Assembly (NCBI GenBank): GCA_013322215.1
Contig: JAAMEZ010000021.1
Location: 62,001 to 126,000 of the forward strand
Direction: 5' to 3'
Source of the DNA: Martinezella rhizogenes
Lineage (GTDB): Bacteria; Pseudomonadota; Alphaproteobacteria; Rhizobiales; Rhizobiaceae
DNA length: 64,000 nucleotides
Every line of letters starts with the position of its first letter. Position 1 is the first letter of the stretch. The translations under genes and the position numbers were made by a program. The notes below the pieces were generated by a model that saw nothing but the letters and a program-made list of their open reading frames with translations, had not been told where the DNA came from and did not search any database. Positions 9,446 to 17,358 of the stretch are shown here, in pieces.

Positions 9446-9721
9446 CTACCGATCTTCCCTGGTGTGCCATAGCCTCAAGATGTAGATCGTCGACTGTTGA
9501 ATTTCGTAGCGTATCTCGTAGTGGCCGACGAGGAGCCGCCGGACCTCACGTGGCTCGAATTCGAACAGCCTTTCTCCAATTCGCGGATTGGCCAGCAGAA
9601 TGGTCGGCGCCTTGGTCAGAGACTGCACTGCGCGAACAGCCGCCGGCTTGTTAACAGCGGCCAGAAATTCATACAGGCGAGTGAGGTCGGATAGCGCCTT
9701 GCTGGTCCATTTTGCTTCCAT
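9446..9721 (-). CDS. RelE/ParE-family toxin
   Basis: A 91-aa toxin of a type II module. It starts MEAKWTSKALSDLTRLYEFL, and the helix-helix then beta-sheet pattern with the C-terminal YEIRYEIQQSTIYILRLWHTRED is typical of ParE/RelE folds. ParE members poison gyrase while RelE members cut mRNA; the sequence does not decide which. Its ATG overlaps the antitoxin stop by one base (TGATG), giving translational coupling with the antitoxin first, the normal order for ParDE. Confidence 0.88.
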   Translation of the reverse strand: MEAKWTSKALSDLTRLYEFLAAVNKPAAVRAVQSLTKAPTILLANPRIGERLFEFEPREVRRLLVGHYEIRYEIQQSTIYILRLWHTREDR

Positions 9722-9990
9722 CAGCGTGGAGCCGGCAATGGATCGTCAGTGCTTAAACTATCGACCCATGCCTGCACGGCCTGATGGTCGATCACATTGC
9801 CATTGTCGACGTCGGAGAGAGCTTCGCGGGTCAGCCGCTCGCGCTCTTCCTCCTGGTCGAGCCACGCGGTCAGAGCCTGCTTCATGATCCAGCCGCGGGA
9901 ACGCTCGAGCCTCTCGGCCATCAAATCGAGTTTTTCGGCCAGCGGAAGCGGTACATGTGCAGTCAAGACTTTGGTCGCCGAGTTTGCCAC
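9721..9990 (-). CDS. Ribbon-helix-helix (CopG/ParD-like) antitoxin
   Basis: An 89-aa antitoxin. The N-terminal ~45 residues (TKVLTAHVPLPLAEKLDLMAE, ERSRGWIMKQALTAWL) form a ribbon-helix-helix DNA-binding domain. The acidic C-terminal half would neutralise the toxin. The start is a GTG at 9990 with GAAAGG upstream. A near-consensus promoter and a palindrome overlap just upstream, consistent with autoregulation. The gene is followed by the toxin with a one-base overlap. Confidence 0.88.
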   Translation of the reverse strand: MANSATKVLTAHVPLPLAEKLDLMAERLERSRGWIMKQALTAWLDQEEERERLTREALSDVDNGNVIDHQAVQAWVDSLSTDDPLPAPR

Positions 9991-10024
9991 ACGATCATCC
10001 TTTCTGAGAGGTTCGATTTATTTC

Positions 10025-10055
10025 TAATCATAGTGATTAATTTTGAATCGATCAA
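10025..10055 (-). promoter_or_regulatory. Promoter and operator palindrome of the ParDE-like module
   Basis: On the minus strand, TTGATC (10050-10055) and TATGAT (10027-10032) are separated by exactly 17 bases, a good sigma-70 pair. The perfect palindrome TAATCA-TAG-TGATTA (10025-10039) covers the -10 element, where a ribbon-helix-helix antitoxin would repress. It lies 35-65 bp upstream of the GTG start. Confidence 0.6.
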
Positions 10056-10200
10056 CGGCGCGCAAGGGACACTGCATCATTGCATATAGCGGTGACCGGG
10101 CTTCCTTCATCGCGAGCCCCTGCCATCTCCAGATCTTGGAATGAACGGGCAAAGGACGCGGCCCGCTTATGAACCCGCGTCCATCGCTGCTCATCGAACG

Positions 10201-11295
10201 TCACTTCCAGCTCGTGTAGTCCGAGGCGGTGCAGCCGAAGGGCGCGCGTTGATCGCCGAAGCGCTTCTTCAGCTGATCGCAGCCCCAGCGGTTGAGAGGT
10301 GCCGGCATCATATTGTTGAGATCCATGGCGGGCGACGTGAACTGCGAGTCGGCGCTGGTCACATACCAGACCCAGTAGCCGAAAATGCCGGCGATGAAGA
10401 GAAGTATAACCAGGAAAACCCTGCCGAGCCGCGTCATGATGGACGGCCCTTTCTTCCCTTGGGCAACGAGTTCCGGCGGCTGGCCGCCAAGTTCTGCCAT
10501 CAGCGGCGCAAGAATGCTTGCGCGTTCTTCCGCCGTCATGTCGATCCGCTCCAGTCGGCTGTCCAAAAGCACGGGGAGAGCCGTATTTCCATGCCAGACG
10601 GCGAGCGCCACGGCCTTGCCGTCCTTTGCACCGACGACCAGAGGTTCCTGTCCCGGCTCGAAGCGCGTATGGGCGGCTCGTCCGGTTTTTCTGCCCGCGA
10701 TCTTGTCGGCATAGGTTACCGTCAGTCGCTTGCCTCGTCGCTGAAAAGCCGTGATTTCCACCGGGGCCGGCTCGAGCTGTGCAGCCCTGTGCAATTGCCC
10801 GCGGACACGCCAGACACGCAGGATCTGGAAAATCATCGCGATGCACGCGCCGCCAAGAAGGGCGACGAAGACGGCAAGCGTTATGATCCGGTTCCAGAGC
10901 ATATCCAGCCCGAGGCTGAGCGTTGCCAGGTCCGGATGGTCGCCGGAGATGACGAGGTCCGTGTCATAGTCGCCGGCATGGATGTCGACGAACATGATTT
11001 CGACATCCTTGTCGTAGGTCTGACCATTGTACGCGTAGTTGAGGTGCGCCTCGCAGGTGGTGAAGAAGCCCTTTCGGGTTGAGCATTTTCCATCGCGAAT
11101 ATCGCCGCTGACGAGCTTGACGGGATTTTGACTGATCGTCCAATCCCTCAATATGCCCGGGGCTTCGGAAACCGCCATGAAGACAGTGAGCGCGATCAGG
11201 ATCGGCAAGGAGAAATAGCTGGCTTTCGGCGTCGTAATCACGCCTCGAGCAAGCATGAGGGCTCTCTGGGGAAGCTTAATTGTCGGGAATGTCAT
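10201..11295 (-). CDS. Membrane protein with DUF3592-like periplasmic domain, function unknown
   Basis: A 364-aa protein not recognised as a known enzyme. It has one transmembrane segment near residues 27-43, then an extracytoplasmic stretch (GDIRDGKCSTRKGFFTTC, LNYAYNGQTYDKDVEI) resembling the DUF3592 layout. A second segment lies near 115-140 (IITLAVFVALLGGACIAMIF). A cytoplasmic basic region follows, then a third segment near residues 295-320 and a C-terminal tail with two cysteines. The ATG at 11295 is preferred over an in-frame ATG at 11394 because AGG lies just upstream of it. No partner gene is obvious. Confidence 0.7.
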   Translation of the reverse strand: MTFPTIKLPQRALMLARGVITTPKASYFSLPILIALTVFMAVSEAPGILRDWTISQNPVKLVSGDIRDGKCSTRKGFFTTCEAHLNYAYNGQTYDKDVEIMFVDIHAGDYDTDLVISGDHPDLATLSLGLDMLWNRIITLAVFVALLGGACIAMIFQILRVWRVRGQLHRAAQLEPAPVEITAFQRRGKRLTVTYADKIAGRKTGRAAHTRFEPGQEPLVVGAKDGKAVALAVWHGNTALPVLLDSRLERIDMTAEERASILAPLMAELGGQPPELVAQGKKGPSIMTRLGRVFLVILLFIAGIFGYWVWYVTSADSQFTSPAMDLNNMMPAPLNRWGCDQLKKRFGDQRAPFGCTASDYTSWK

Positions 11296-11586
11296 TGTCT
11301 GCCTGAAACTCCGAATGATGGCGTAGGCACCCGCAAAGCAAGGGGCGAAGCGGGGGCTCCGCAAAATCCCGAGGGTTCGACTTTGCGTCCGCATTTGCAG
11401 CGCGGGAAAATAGTCATTTTGCCACGCGCCTCAATACCTGGTTGTGGAACACCCGACGCTTCACGGTGTTGTGGTCAGCAAACGCTTGCGGGGTGTGACC
11501 TTTTTGCCTCGTAGCGTTGACCGGTCGAGCCAGGCCCGCCTAGTTTTTGTTCCATTACGAGATTCGAGATCGTGGAGGAAACCAGC

Positions 11587-12147
11587 ATGACCAACGCCAC
11601 CTGGCACGCAGATCCGTTAAGCTGGGGCCACGGGCCACGCATCTTTGAAATCTTCCTGGAGCCGACCTGCCCTTTTTCCGTGAGGGCCTTCAGCAAGCTC
11701 GACACCTTCCTAGCACAGGCCGGTGAGGATAGGGTCACCGTCAAGATCCGCCTGCAATCGCAGCCCTGGCATATGTATTCGGGTGTTCTGGTGCGATGCA
11801 TCCTTGCGGCCTCGACGCTTGCCGGAGGCAAGGAGACAGCAAGGAAGGTGATGGCCACCATCGGCGCGCACCGCGAGGAGTTCGAATTCGCTCATCACGC
11901 GGGCGGGCCGAATATGGACGTGACGCCGAACGGGCTGATCGAACGGCTGGAGCGCTACAGCGGTGTTGCGTTGAAGGAGGCTTTTGCCATTCCGGATCTC
12001 GATCGAGAGATCAAGTGGCATTGCAAATATGCCCGGCAGAATGGCATTCACGTTTCTCCGACCTTCATGATCGACGGGCTGGTGCAGGCCGATATGAGTA
12101 GCGGAGACGAGGTGGAAGCCTGGGTGAAGAAAGTCGCCGCCTCGTGA
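11587..12147 (+). CDS. DsbA-family thioredoxin-fold protein with a CPFS (single-cysteine) motif
   Basis: A 186-aa thioredoxin-fold protein. The active-site position reads EPTCPFSVRAF, so the usual CxxC is CxxS, and the cis-proline loop is present (VSPTFMIDG). There is no signal peptide, so it is probably cytoplasmic. A CxxS site cannot make a stable intramolecular disulfide, which suggests a monothiol, glutathione-linked or binding role rather than a classical oxidase. The start at 11587 is chosen because GGAGG lies about 9 bases upstream. It is convergent with the MFS pump gene. Confidence 0.8.
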   Translation: MTNATWHADPLSWGHGPRIFEIFLEPTCPFSVRAFSKLDTFLAQAGEDRVTVKIRLQSQPWHMYSGVLVRCILAASTLAGGKETARKVMATIGAHREEFEFAHHAGGPNMDVTPNGLIERLERYSGVALKEAFAIPDLDREIKWHCKYARQNGIHVSPTFMIDGLVQADMSSGDEVEAWVKKVAAS

Positions 12148-12212
12148 ACGATTGATTGGCGGACAAGGCGTCGATGTTTCCATCATGAGGCCTTGCCCTT
12201 TCCCAAGTGCCC

Positions 12213-13409
12213 TCAATCCTCCACGTTCGGCAGCAGGATCGTCAAAAGTCCGATCAGCGGCAGGAAGGCGCAAAGCTCGAAGACGAATTCGATGCTCGTA
12301 TGGTCGGCAAGCACGCCGAGCGCAGCTGCCCCGATACCGCCCATGCCGAAGGCGAAGCCGAAAAACAGCCCGGACACCATACCGACACGACCGGGCAGCA
12401 ATTCCTGTGCGTAGACGACGATCGCTGAAAAGGCAGATGCAATGACCGTGCCGATAATTGCGCTGAGAATGATCGTCGTCTCGAGATTGGCATGGGGCAG
12501 AACAACGGTGAAGGGCAGGATGCCGAGGATCGAGCCCCAGATGACTTTCTTGCGGCCGATGCGGTCGCCAACCGGGCCGCCGACCATCGTGCCGACGGCA
12601 ACGGCGGCGAAGAACACGAACTGGCAGAGCTGAGCCGTCCGTTCGGTGACGCCGAAGCGGGCCATCAGGTAGAAATTATAGTAGCTGGTGAAGCTGGCGA
12701 GATAGAAGTACTTCGAGAAAATCAAGGCGATCAGCACGGCAATGGCAAGGCCGACGCGGGCGCGAGACAGGCTCAGGGCCTTGTGGACCTTGCCTGATTT
12801 TGCCGGTGCACGCAGGTGGCTGCCGTTGACCTGATACCAGCGGCCCAATCCTCCAAGAATGAGAATGCCGACGAATGCCAGGCTCGCAAGTGCGGCCATT
12901 CCATGCTGGCCATGCGGAAGAATGAAGAAAGCGGCGAGCAGCGGCCCGAGCGAAGTGCCGAAATTGCCGCCGACCTGGAACACCGACTGGGCAAAGCCAT
13001 GCTTGCCGCCCGATGCCAGTCGCGCGATTCGTGAAGCTTCCGGGTGGAAGATCGAGGAGCCGAGACCAAGCAGCATCGCGCCCATCAGCAGCATCGGATA
13101 GTTCGAGGCCATTCCGAGTGTGATCATACCAGCGCAGCTGCAGGCCATGCCGAACGGCAGTGAATAGGGTTGCGGTCGTCCATCCGTGTACCAGCCGACG
13201 AAGGGCTGCAGGATCGAGGCGGTGATCTGGTAGACGAAGGTCAACACGCCGAGCTGGGCGAAGCTCAGGTCAAAGCCGGTCTTCAGCACCGGATAGCTTG
13301 CCGGCAGCAGGGCCTGCGTGACATCGTTGATGAAATGGCCAAGACTGGCCACCATCAGGACCGGATATATCGTAGTGGCCGCGCGGGGCGGGTTCATGAC
13401 CTGGCTCAT
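12213..13409 (-). CDS. fsr: MFS efflux transporter, fosmidomycin-resistance (Fsr) type
   Basis: A 398-aa, 12-helix major facilitator. The N-terminal stretch SLGHFINDVTQALLPASYPV followed by FAQLGVLTFVYQITASILQP is the hallmark of the Fsr family, which exports fosmidomycin in E. coli and other small acids or drugs elsewhere. The ATG at 13409 has GAGAG upstream; a GTG at 13418 is also in frame. It is divergent from a cupin/AraC regulator, its probable controller. The natural substrate is unknown. Confidence 0.88.
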   Translation of the reverse strand: MSQVMNPPRAATTIYPVLMVASLGHFINDVTQALLPASYPVLKTGFDLSFAQLGVLTFVYQITASILQPFVGWYTDGRPQPYSLPFGMACSCAGMITLGMASNYPMLLMGAMLLGLGSSIFHPEASRIARLASGGKHGFAQSVFQVGGNFGTSLGPLLAAFFILPHGQHGMAALASLAFVGILILGGLGRWYQVNGSHLRAPAKSGKVHKALSLSRARVGLAIAVLIALIFSKYFYLASFTSYYNFYLMARFGVTERTAQLCQFVFFAAVAVGTMVGGPVGDRIGRKKVIWGSILGILPFTVVLPHANLETTIILSAIIGTVIASAFSAIVVYAQELLPGRVGMVSGLFFGFAFGMGGIGAAALGVLADHTSIEFVFELCAFLPLIGLLTILLPNVED

Positions 13410-13503
13410 GGCTCTCACTTTTCAATGATCTGCCGTGCTGATATTGGAAAACATCATCGCCCGCTACCGCGACAAGGCGCAATTCTTACGAGACTGGGCC
13501 AGA

Positions 13504-14313
13504 ATGGTCAGGAACAGCCGCATAGATCCGTTCATCGATGTCGACCGGCCTCTCATTGCGCTGGGCAACGAATATGGCGACGGCCACCGTGTCGAACCGC
13601 ACCAGCATCGCCGCGCCCAATTGCTATACGGTTTTTCCGGTGTGGTGGTCGTGACCACGCCCGACGGCACGCTGGTCATGCCGCCGGAGCGCGGCATGTG
13701 GATCCCTCCGGGCGTGATCCACAGCGTGCGTATGCTTGGCAAGGTCAGCATGCGCAGTCTCTACATTGAGCCGGAAGCGATCAAGACGATGCCGGATCAC
13801 TGTCAGGTGGTCGAAATCTCGCCCCTGCTGCGCACCTTGATTGCCGAAGCCGTCGATATTCCGGTCGACTACGACGTCAATGATCGGGCCGGCGTCTTGA
13901 TGGCATTGCTTCTGCACGAACTGGCAAGGCTGAGGCCATTGCCATTGTCCTTGCCGATCCCGCACAACAGGACGCTTGCTGAGAAGTGCCAGGATTTCCT
14001 CAGGCAGCCGACGACGCATGATACGATCGATCTATGGGCCGGCCACATGCGCATGAGCCGGCGCGCCTTTACCCGAATGTTTCGTTTGGAAACGGGGCTC
14101 AGCTTCGTCAAATGGCGGGAGCAGGCCTGCCTGCATGCCGCACTTCCGCGGCTTGTTGCCGGCGTGCCGGTGACGACGATCGCGATCGACCTCGGCTACA
14201 AGAACCCGGCCGCCTTCACGACCATGTTCAAGCGTGCCTTCGGCTATTCGCCACGCGAAATGGCGCGCCAGCATGCAGGAAGCGATTCAGGTGGAGCCAG
14301 TCTGCAGCCGTGA
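13504..14313 (+). CDS. AraC-family regulator with N-terminal cupin
   Basis: About 269 aa from the ATG at 13504; the frame stays open back to a GTG at 13435, and neither start has a strong binding site. The N-terminal cupin sensor has EPHQHRRAQLLYGFSGVV and WIPPGVIHSV, the metal- or ligand-binding His pattern of this regulator type. The C-terminal HTH pair is HMRMSRRAFTRMFRLETGLSF and TTIAIDLGYKNPAAFTTMFK, with RAFGYSPREM at the end. It is divergent from the fsr-type pump and probably activates it in response to a small molecule. Confidence 0.88.
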   Translation: MVRNSRIDPFIDVDRPLIALGNEYGDGHRVEPHQHRRAQLLYGFSGVVVVTTPDGTLVMPPERGMWIPPGVIHSVRMLGKVSMRSLYIEPEAIKTMPDHCQVVEISPLLRTLIAEAVDIPVDYDVNDRAGVLMALLLHELARLRPLPLSLPIPHNRTLAEKCQDFLRQPTTHDTIDLWAGHMRMSRRAFTRMFRLETGLSFVKWREQACLHAALPRLVAGVPVTTIAIDLGYKNPAAFTTMFKRAFGYSPREMARQHAGSDSGGASLQP

Positions 14314-14354
14314 ACGTCATGCCGGATGATCGGGAAGAGGGCGACGCAGCTCCG

Positions 14355-15983
14355 TCAGGTCGCGTCGAGATAGGGTTTCAACGGCATGTCGTCGTGTCTG
14401 GGCACCGTCTGCCGTTCGATCATGTGGTGGATGACCGGTGGCCGGTCGCCACGATGCAGCCTATCCAGATGTTCGGCGACCTCGACATCGGCGTGCGTCT
14501 GGCGCTGGCTGTGGCGGACATAGTCGATCCAGGTCGGCAGATGGTAGCTTTCCGTCCAGGTATTCGGCTTTTCCAGATCGCGCAATAGCGACCATTGCTT
14601 TGCGCCGTCGCGGATTCTCATCCGGCGGCGCTGGGCCATGACGGCCAGAAACTCCTGTACGTTCTCCTGCTCGATGTCATAATCCACCATGACCAGGATC
14701 GGGCCGCTTCTGGAACGCAGATCGAGCTGCAATTGCGGTTCGCTGAAGGTATTTGTCGGGTCGAGATTGAGGGATTCGAAGTCCGGCTGGCGCAACACGA
14801 GACCAAGCAGGCCGCCGATGCCAAGGGCAGCGCTTGCGATGAGCAGGGCGCCGGTTACTCCATGCGCGTCGGCCAGTTCGCCCCAGAGCCAGCTTCCTAC
14901 AGCCATGCCGCCGAAAGTGGCGGTCTGATAGAGCGACAGGGCGCGGCCGACGACCCAGCGTGGCGTCGACAGCTGAACCGTGACATTGAATAGCGAGAAG
15001 GCCTGCACCCAGGCGACGCCGGCAGGCATCAGGAGAAGACAGCTGAGCCATACCTGATTGCTGAGTGCCAGGAAGCAGCAGCTGATCGCCAGCGTGAAGA
15101 AGGCACCGCGGATCACCCATTCATTGCTGAGCACATCGCGGATGCGGCCGATCAGCATCGCGCCGCAGATGGCGCCGAAGCCGAAGAAGCCGAGCATGAT
15201 ACCGTAGGTGATCGCGGTGCCATGCACATGGTCGCGTGCAACGAGAGGCAGCAGGGCCAAAATGACGATCGCCGTCAGGCCGAAGACGAAGCCGCGGCAC
15301 ATTACCGTGAGGAGGTTGGGCGACATCAGCACATAGCGAAATCCGGCTGACATCGCGCTGCCGAAGGGCTCGCGCGGCAGCGTATTGTAGACGGGAGCCT
15401 TCTTCCAGCGCCATAGAGTTATGATGAGAGCAAAATAACAAAAGACGTTGAAGAGAAATGCGAAGGCCGCGCCCGCAGCCGCGACGATGACGCCGCCGAT
15501 CGCCGGCCCGATACTGCGCATGAGGTTATAGCTCATGCTGTTGAGCGCCACGGCGCCCGGCAGATGTTCCCGCGGCACGACATCGCCCATGGAGGCCTGC
15601 CATGACGGATTGTGCAGCGCGCCGCCGCAGCCGATCAGGAAGGTGAAACAGAGCAGGAGCCAGGGGGTCAGGGCATTGCTGTAGGACAGCACCGCCAGCG
15701 TCGCGGATACGCTGAGCATCAGCGTCTGCGCGATCAGCATGATCCGTCTTCGATCGTAATTGTCGGCAAGCGCGCCGGCGGCGAGCGAAAAGATCATGAC
15801 AGGCAGCGTCGTGGAGGACTGGACCAGCGCCACCATGCCGTGGGATGTGGCAAGGCTGGTCATGAGCCAGGCAGCACCCACGCCTTCGACCAAACCGCCG
15901 AGATTTGAGATGAGCGTTGCCGACCAGAGAGAGCGGAATGTCTTGGACTGAAACGCGACGAGCGGGGAGGTTCTATTGGGCAT
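14355..15983 (-). CDS. MFS_3 family exporter with C-terminal monooxygenase-like domain
   Basis: A 542-aa protein. Residues 1-410 form a 12-helix MFS exporter of the MFS_3/EntS group (FRSLWSATLISNLGGLVEGV, DNYDRRRIMLIAQ). The last ~120 residues are soluble and read like an antibiotic-biosynthesis-monooxygenase-type alpha/beta ferredoxin fold (PILVMVDYDIEQENVQEFLA, WSLLRDLEKPNTWTESYHLP). This tail is a regular part of many MFS_3 proteins, so the fusion is known, though its role is not. Substrates may be siderophores or drugs; that is inference. Confidence 0.85.
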   Translation of the reverse strand: MPNRTSPLVAFQSKTFRSLWSATLISNLGGLVEGVGAAWLMTSLATSHGMVALVQSSTTLPVMIFSLAAGALADNYDRRRIMLIAQTLMLSVSATLAVLSYSNALTPWLLLCFTFLIGCGGALHNPSWQASMGDVVPREHLPGAVALNSMSYNLMRSIGPAIGGVIVAAAGAAFAFLFNVFCYFALIITLWRWKKAPVYNTLPREPFGSAMSAGFRYVLMSPNLLTVMCRGFVFGLTAIVILALLPLVARDHVHGTAITYGIMLGFFGFGAICGAMLIGRIRDVLSNEWVIRGAFFTLAISCCFLALSNQVWLSCLLLMPAGVAWVQAFSLFNVTVQLSTPRWVVGRALSLYQTATFGGMAVGSWLWGELADAHGVTGALLIASAALGIGGLLGLVLRQPDFESLNLDPTNTFSEPQLQLDLRSRSGPILVMVDYDIEQENVQEFLAVMAQRRRMRIRDGAKQWSLLRDLEKPNTWTESYHLPTWIDYVRHSQRQTHADVEVAEHLDRLHRGDRPPVIHHMIERQTVPRHDDMPLKPYLDAT

Positions 15984-16168
15984 GTCGGCTTTTCTTCGCA
16001 GGATTATCTTGCTCGACGGCGCGGCGAAATCGCTCGAAGCCTATGCACAGCCGAGTCGAAATGGAGCCTATAGTGATTTGCTAATTTCTGAAACGATTTT
16101 GGAATAATATTCTCGCCAATGACGGCGGAATTGCGCGATTGCATGGGTAAGGCTGCAAAGAACGATTT

Positions 16169-16993
16169 TTACTCGAGCAACGTGCCGATGCGATCGGGGT
16201 CAGGAGAAACGAAGATGACCACGGCCTCCCCGGAAACATCCTTGGCAGAAACGAATCCGTTTTCGCCGAACTGATCGGGAAAACGGCTGTCGACCGAATT
16301 GTGCCTGTTGTCACCCAGCACGAAATAATGACCGGCGGGTACTTCGAACGGGCCTGCCTCATCCTGACCGGCGACTGCATGATCCGTCATTGCGGTCCTA
16401 TAGCGCCGCCCCTCTGGCGTCGTCTCCTCGATAATTCTAGCCGCATTGCCGAAGAGATCCGTCATCGTGCGATCCGTCGGCACCGCCGCAAAGGCCTTGC
16501 CGTCGACGAAAACCGTACCATCGTGCAACTCTACCTTTTCACCGGGAAGACCGATCAGCCGTTTGACGTACAAGACCGGCTTATCCGGAGAGGCGTAGTA
16601 TTTGCTGGAAAAGACGATGATGTCACCACGCTTCGGTTCCGTGTCCTTATAGGGCCTTGTCATCAAGACTTCCTTTTCCTGAAGGCTCGGCGCCATGGAG
16701 GATGCGGGCACGGTTCGCATGGTCATGCCGCAAAAATCGCGCTGGAAGCCGGCAGCATCGCAATCGGCTGGGGCCACAGCCGATAAGGCCCGGGCCGCCT
16801 TGCCCGCCAGCCCCTGCATCTCGGCTGGATTCGTCTTCCATAGCCCCGCCTTCGCAAGAAGAAGCGGATAGGCTGGCCCGATAAATCGCATGAACTCCTG
16901 TTGGCGTGCATCATCAGCCGCCACAGCCTCTCCTGCGATGAGGAGAACCGACAATCCCGCTACCAGCACTCTACTGCGGAAAGAGAAACTCAC
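16169..16993 (-). CDS. lepB: Signal peptidase I family (S26) protein with its own signal peptide
   Basis: A 274-aa serine/lysine protease. Box B is SSMAPSL with the nucleophile Ser near residue 100, box D is YVKRLIGLPGE with the general-base Lys near 142, and box E is YFVLGDNRHNSVDSR near 227. All catalytic features are therefore intact. It lacks the usual long N-terminal membrane anchors. The N-terminus (FRSRVLVAGLSVLLIAGEAVAAD) looks like a cleavable signal followed by an ~80-residue extra domain with two cysteines. The start is a GTG at 16993 with GAGG about 10 bases upstream. It is probably an accessory peptidase with a specialised substrate rather than the housekeeping enzyme. Confidence 0.85.
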   Translation of the reverse strand: MSFSFRSRVLVAGLSVLLIAGEAVAADDARQQEFMRFIGPAYPLLLAKAGLWKTNPAEMQGLAGKAARALSAVAPADCDAAGFQRDFCGMTMRTVPASSMAPSLQEKEVLMTRPYKDTEPKRGDIIVFSSKYYASPDKPVLYVKRLIGLPGEKVELHDGTVFVDGKAFAAVPTDRTMTDLFGNAARIIEETTPEGRRYRTAMTDHAVAGQDEAGPFEVPAGHYFVLGDNRHNSVDSRFPDQFGENGFVSAKDVSGEAVVIFVSPDPDRIGTLLE

Positions 16994-17358
16994 ATTGTCC
17001 TCGCAAGTCACGAACCGAACATGAAGCCTCAAGATTGTGCGTGGAGCGACGAAGGCAAGTGCGAAATGACGTCGAGCGTGCGATCATCTGTGCGGCATGA
17101 TCGACACAAAGGGATTGCCGCTGTCCTATCCGCCTTCCAATCCAATTGGGTAGCTCACCTAAATCTACGGTAGATGCTAATATTCTAATTACCGGCCCGA
17201 ATGCCACCCTCGGGCCGGACAGTGCAGCGTCCGACGACTGCCCATCCCTTGTCGTCGGACGCACCTCTCAATATCGGCATCAGCTTTGAACGGCAGACCG
17301 CTTTCCGCGAAAACCTGTGCCTCACCCATCAGGTCAATGCCGCGCAGTCGGGAGTGGG
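16994..17358. other. Intergenic stretch with a double hairpin
   Basis: No gene is seen. The left part would hold the lepB-like promoter. The right part holds two strong hairpins, described separately at 17192-17262, lying downstream of the GGDEF/EAL gene. Confidence 0.5.
17192..17262. terminator. Double hairpin, possible terminator of the GGDEF/EAL operon
   Basis: The first stem is CCGGCCCGA (17192-17200) with TCGGGCCGG (17210-17218). The second is GCGTCCGACGAC (17227-17238) with GTCGTCGGACGC (17251-17262). Both stems are perfect, 9 and 12 bp. On the minus strand the first is followed by an AT-rich run but not by a clean T-tract, so the terminator reading is plausible rather than proven. Confidence 0.45.

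Noticed and set aside
14355..15983. Novel fusion of an MFS exporter with a monooxygenase domain
   Set aside because: The C-terminal domain is a normal part of many MFS_3 proteins, so it is not new.
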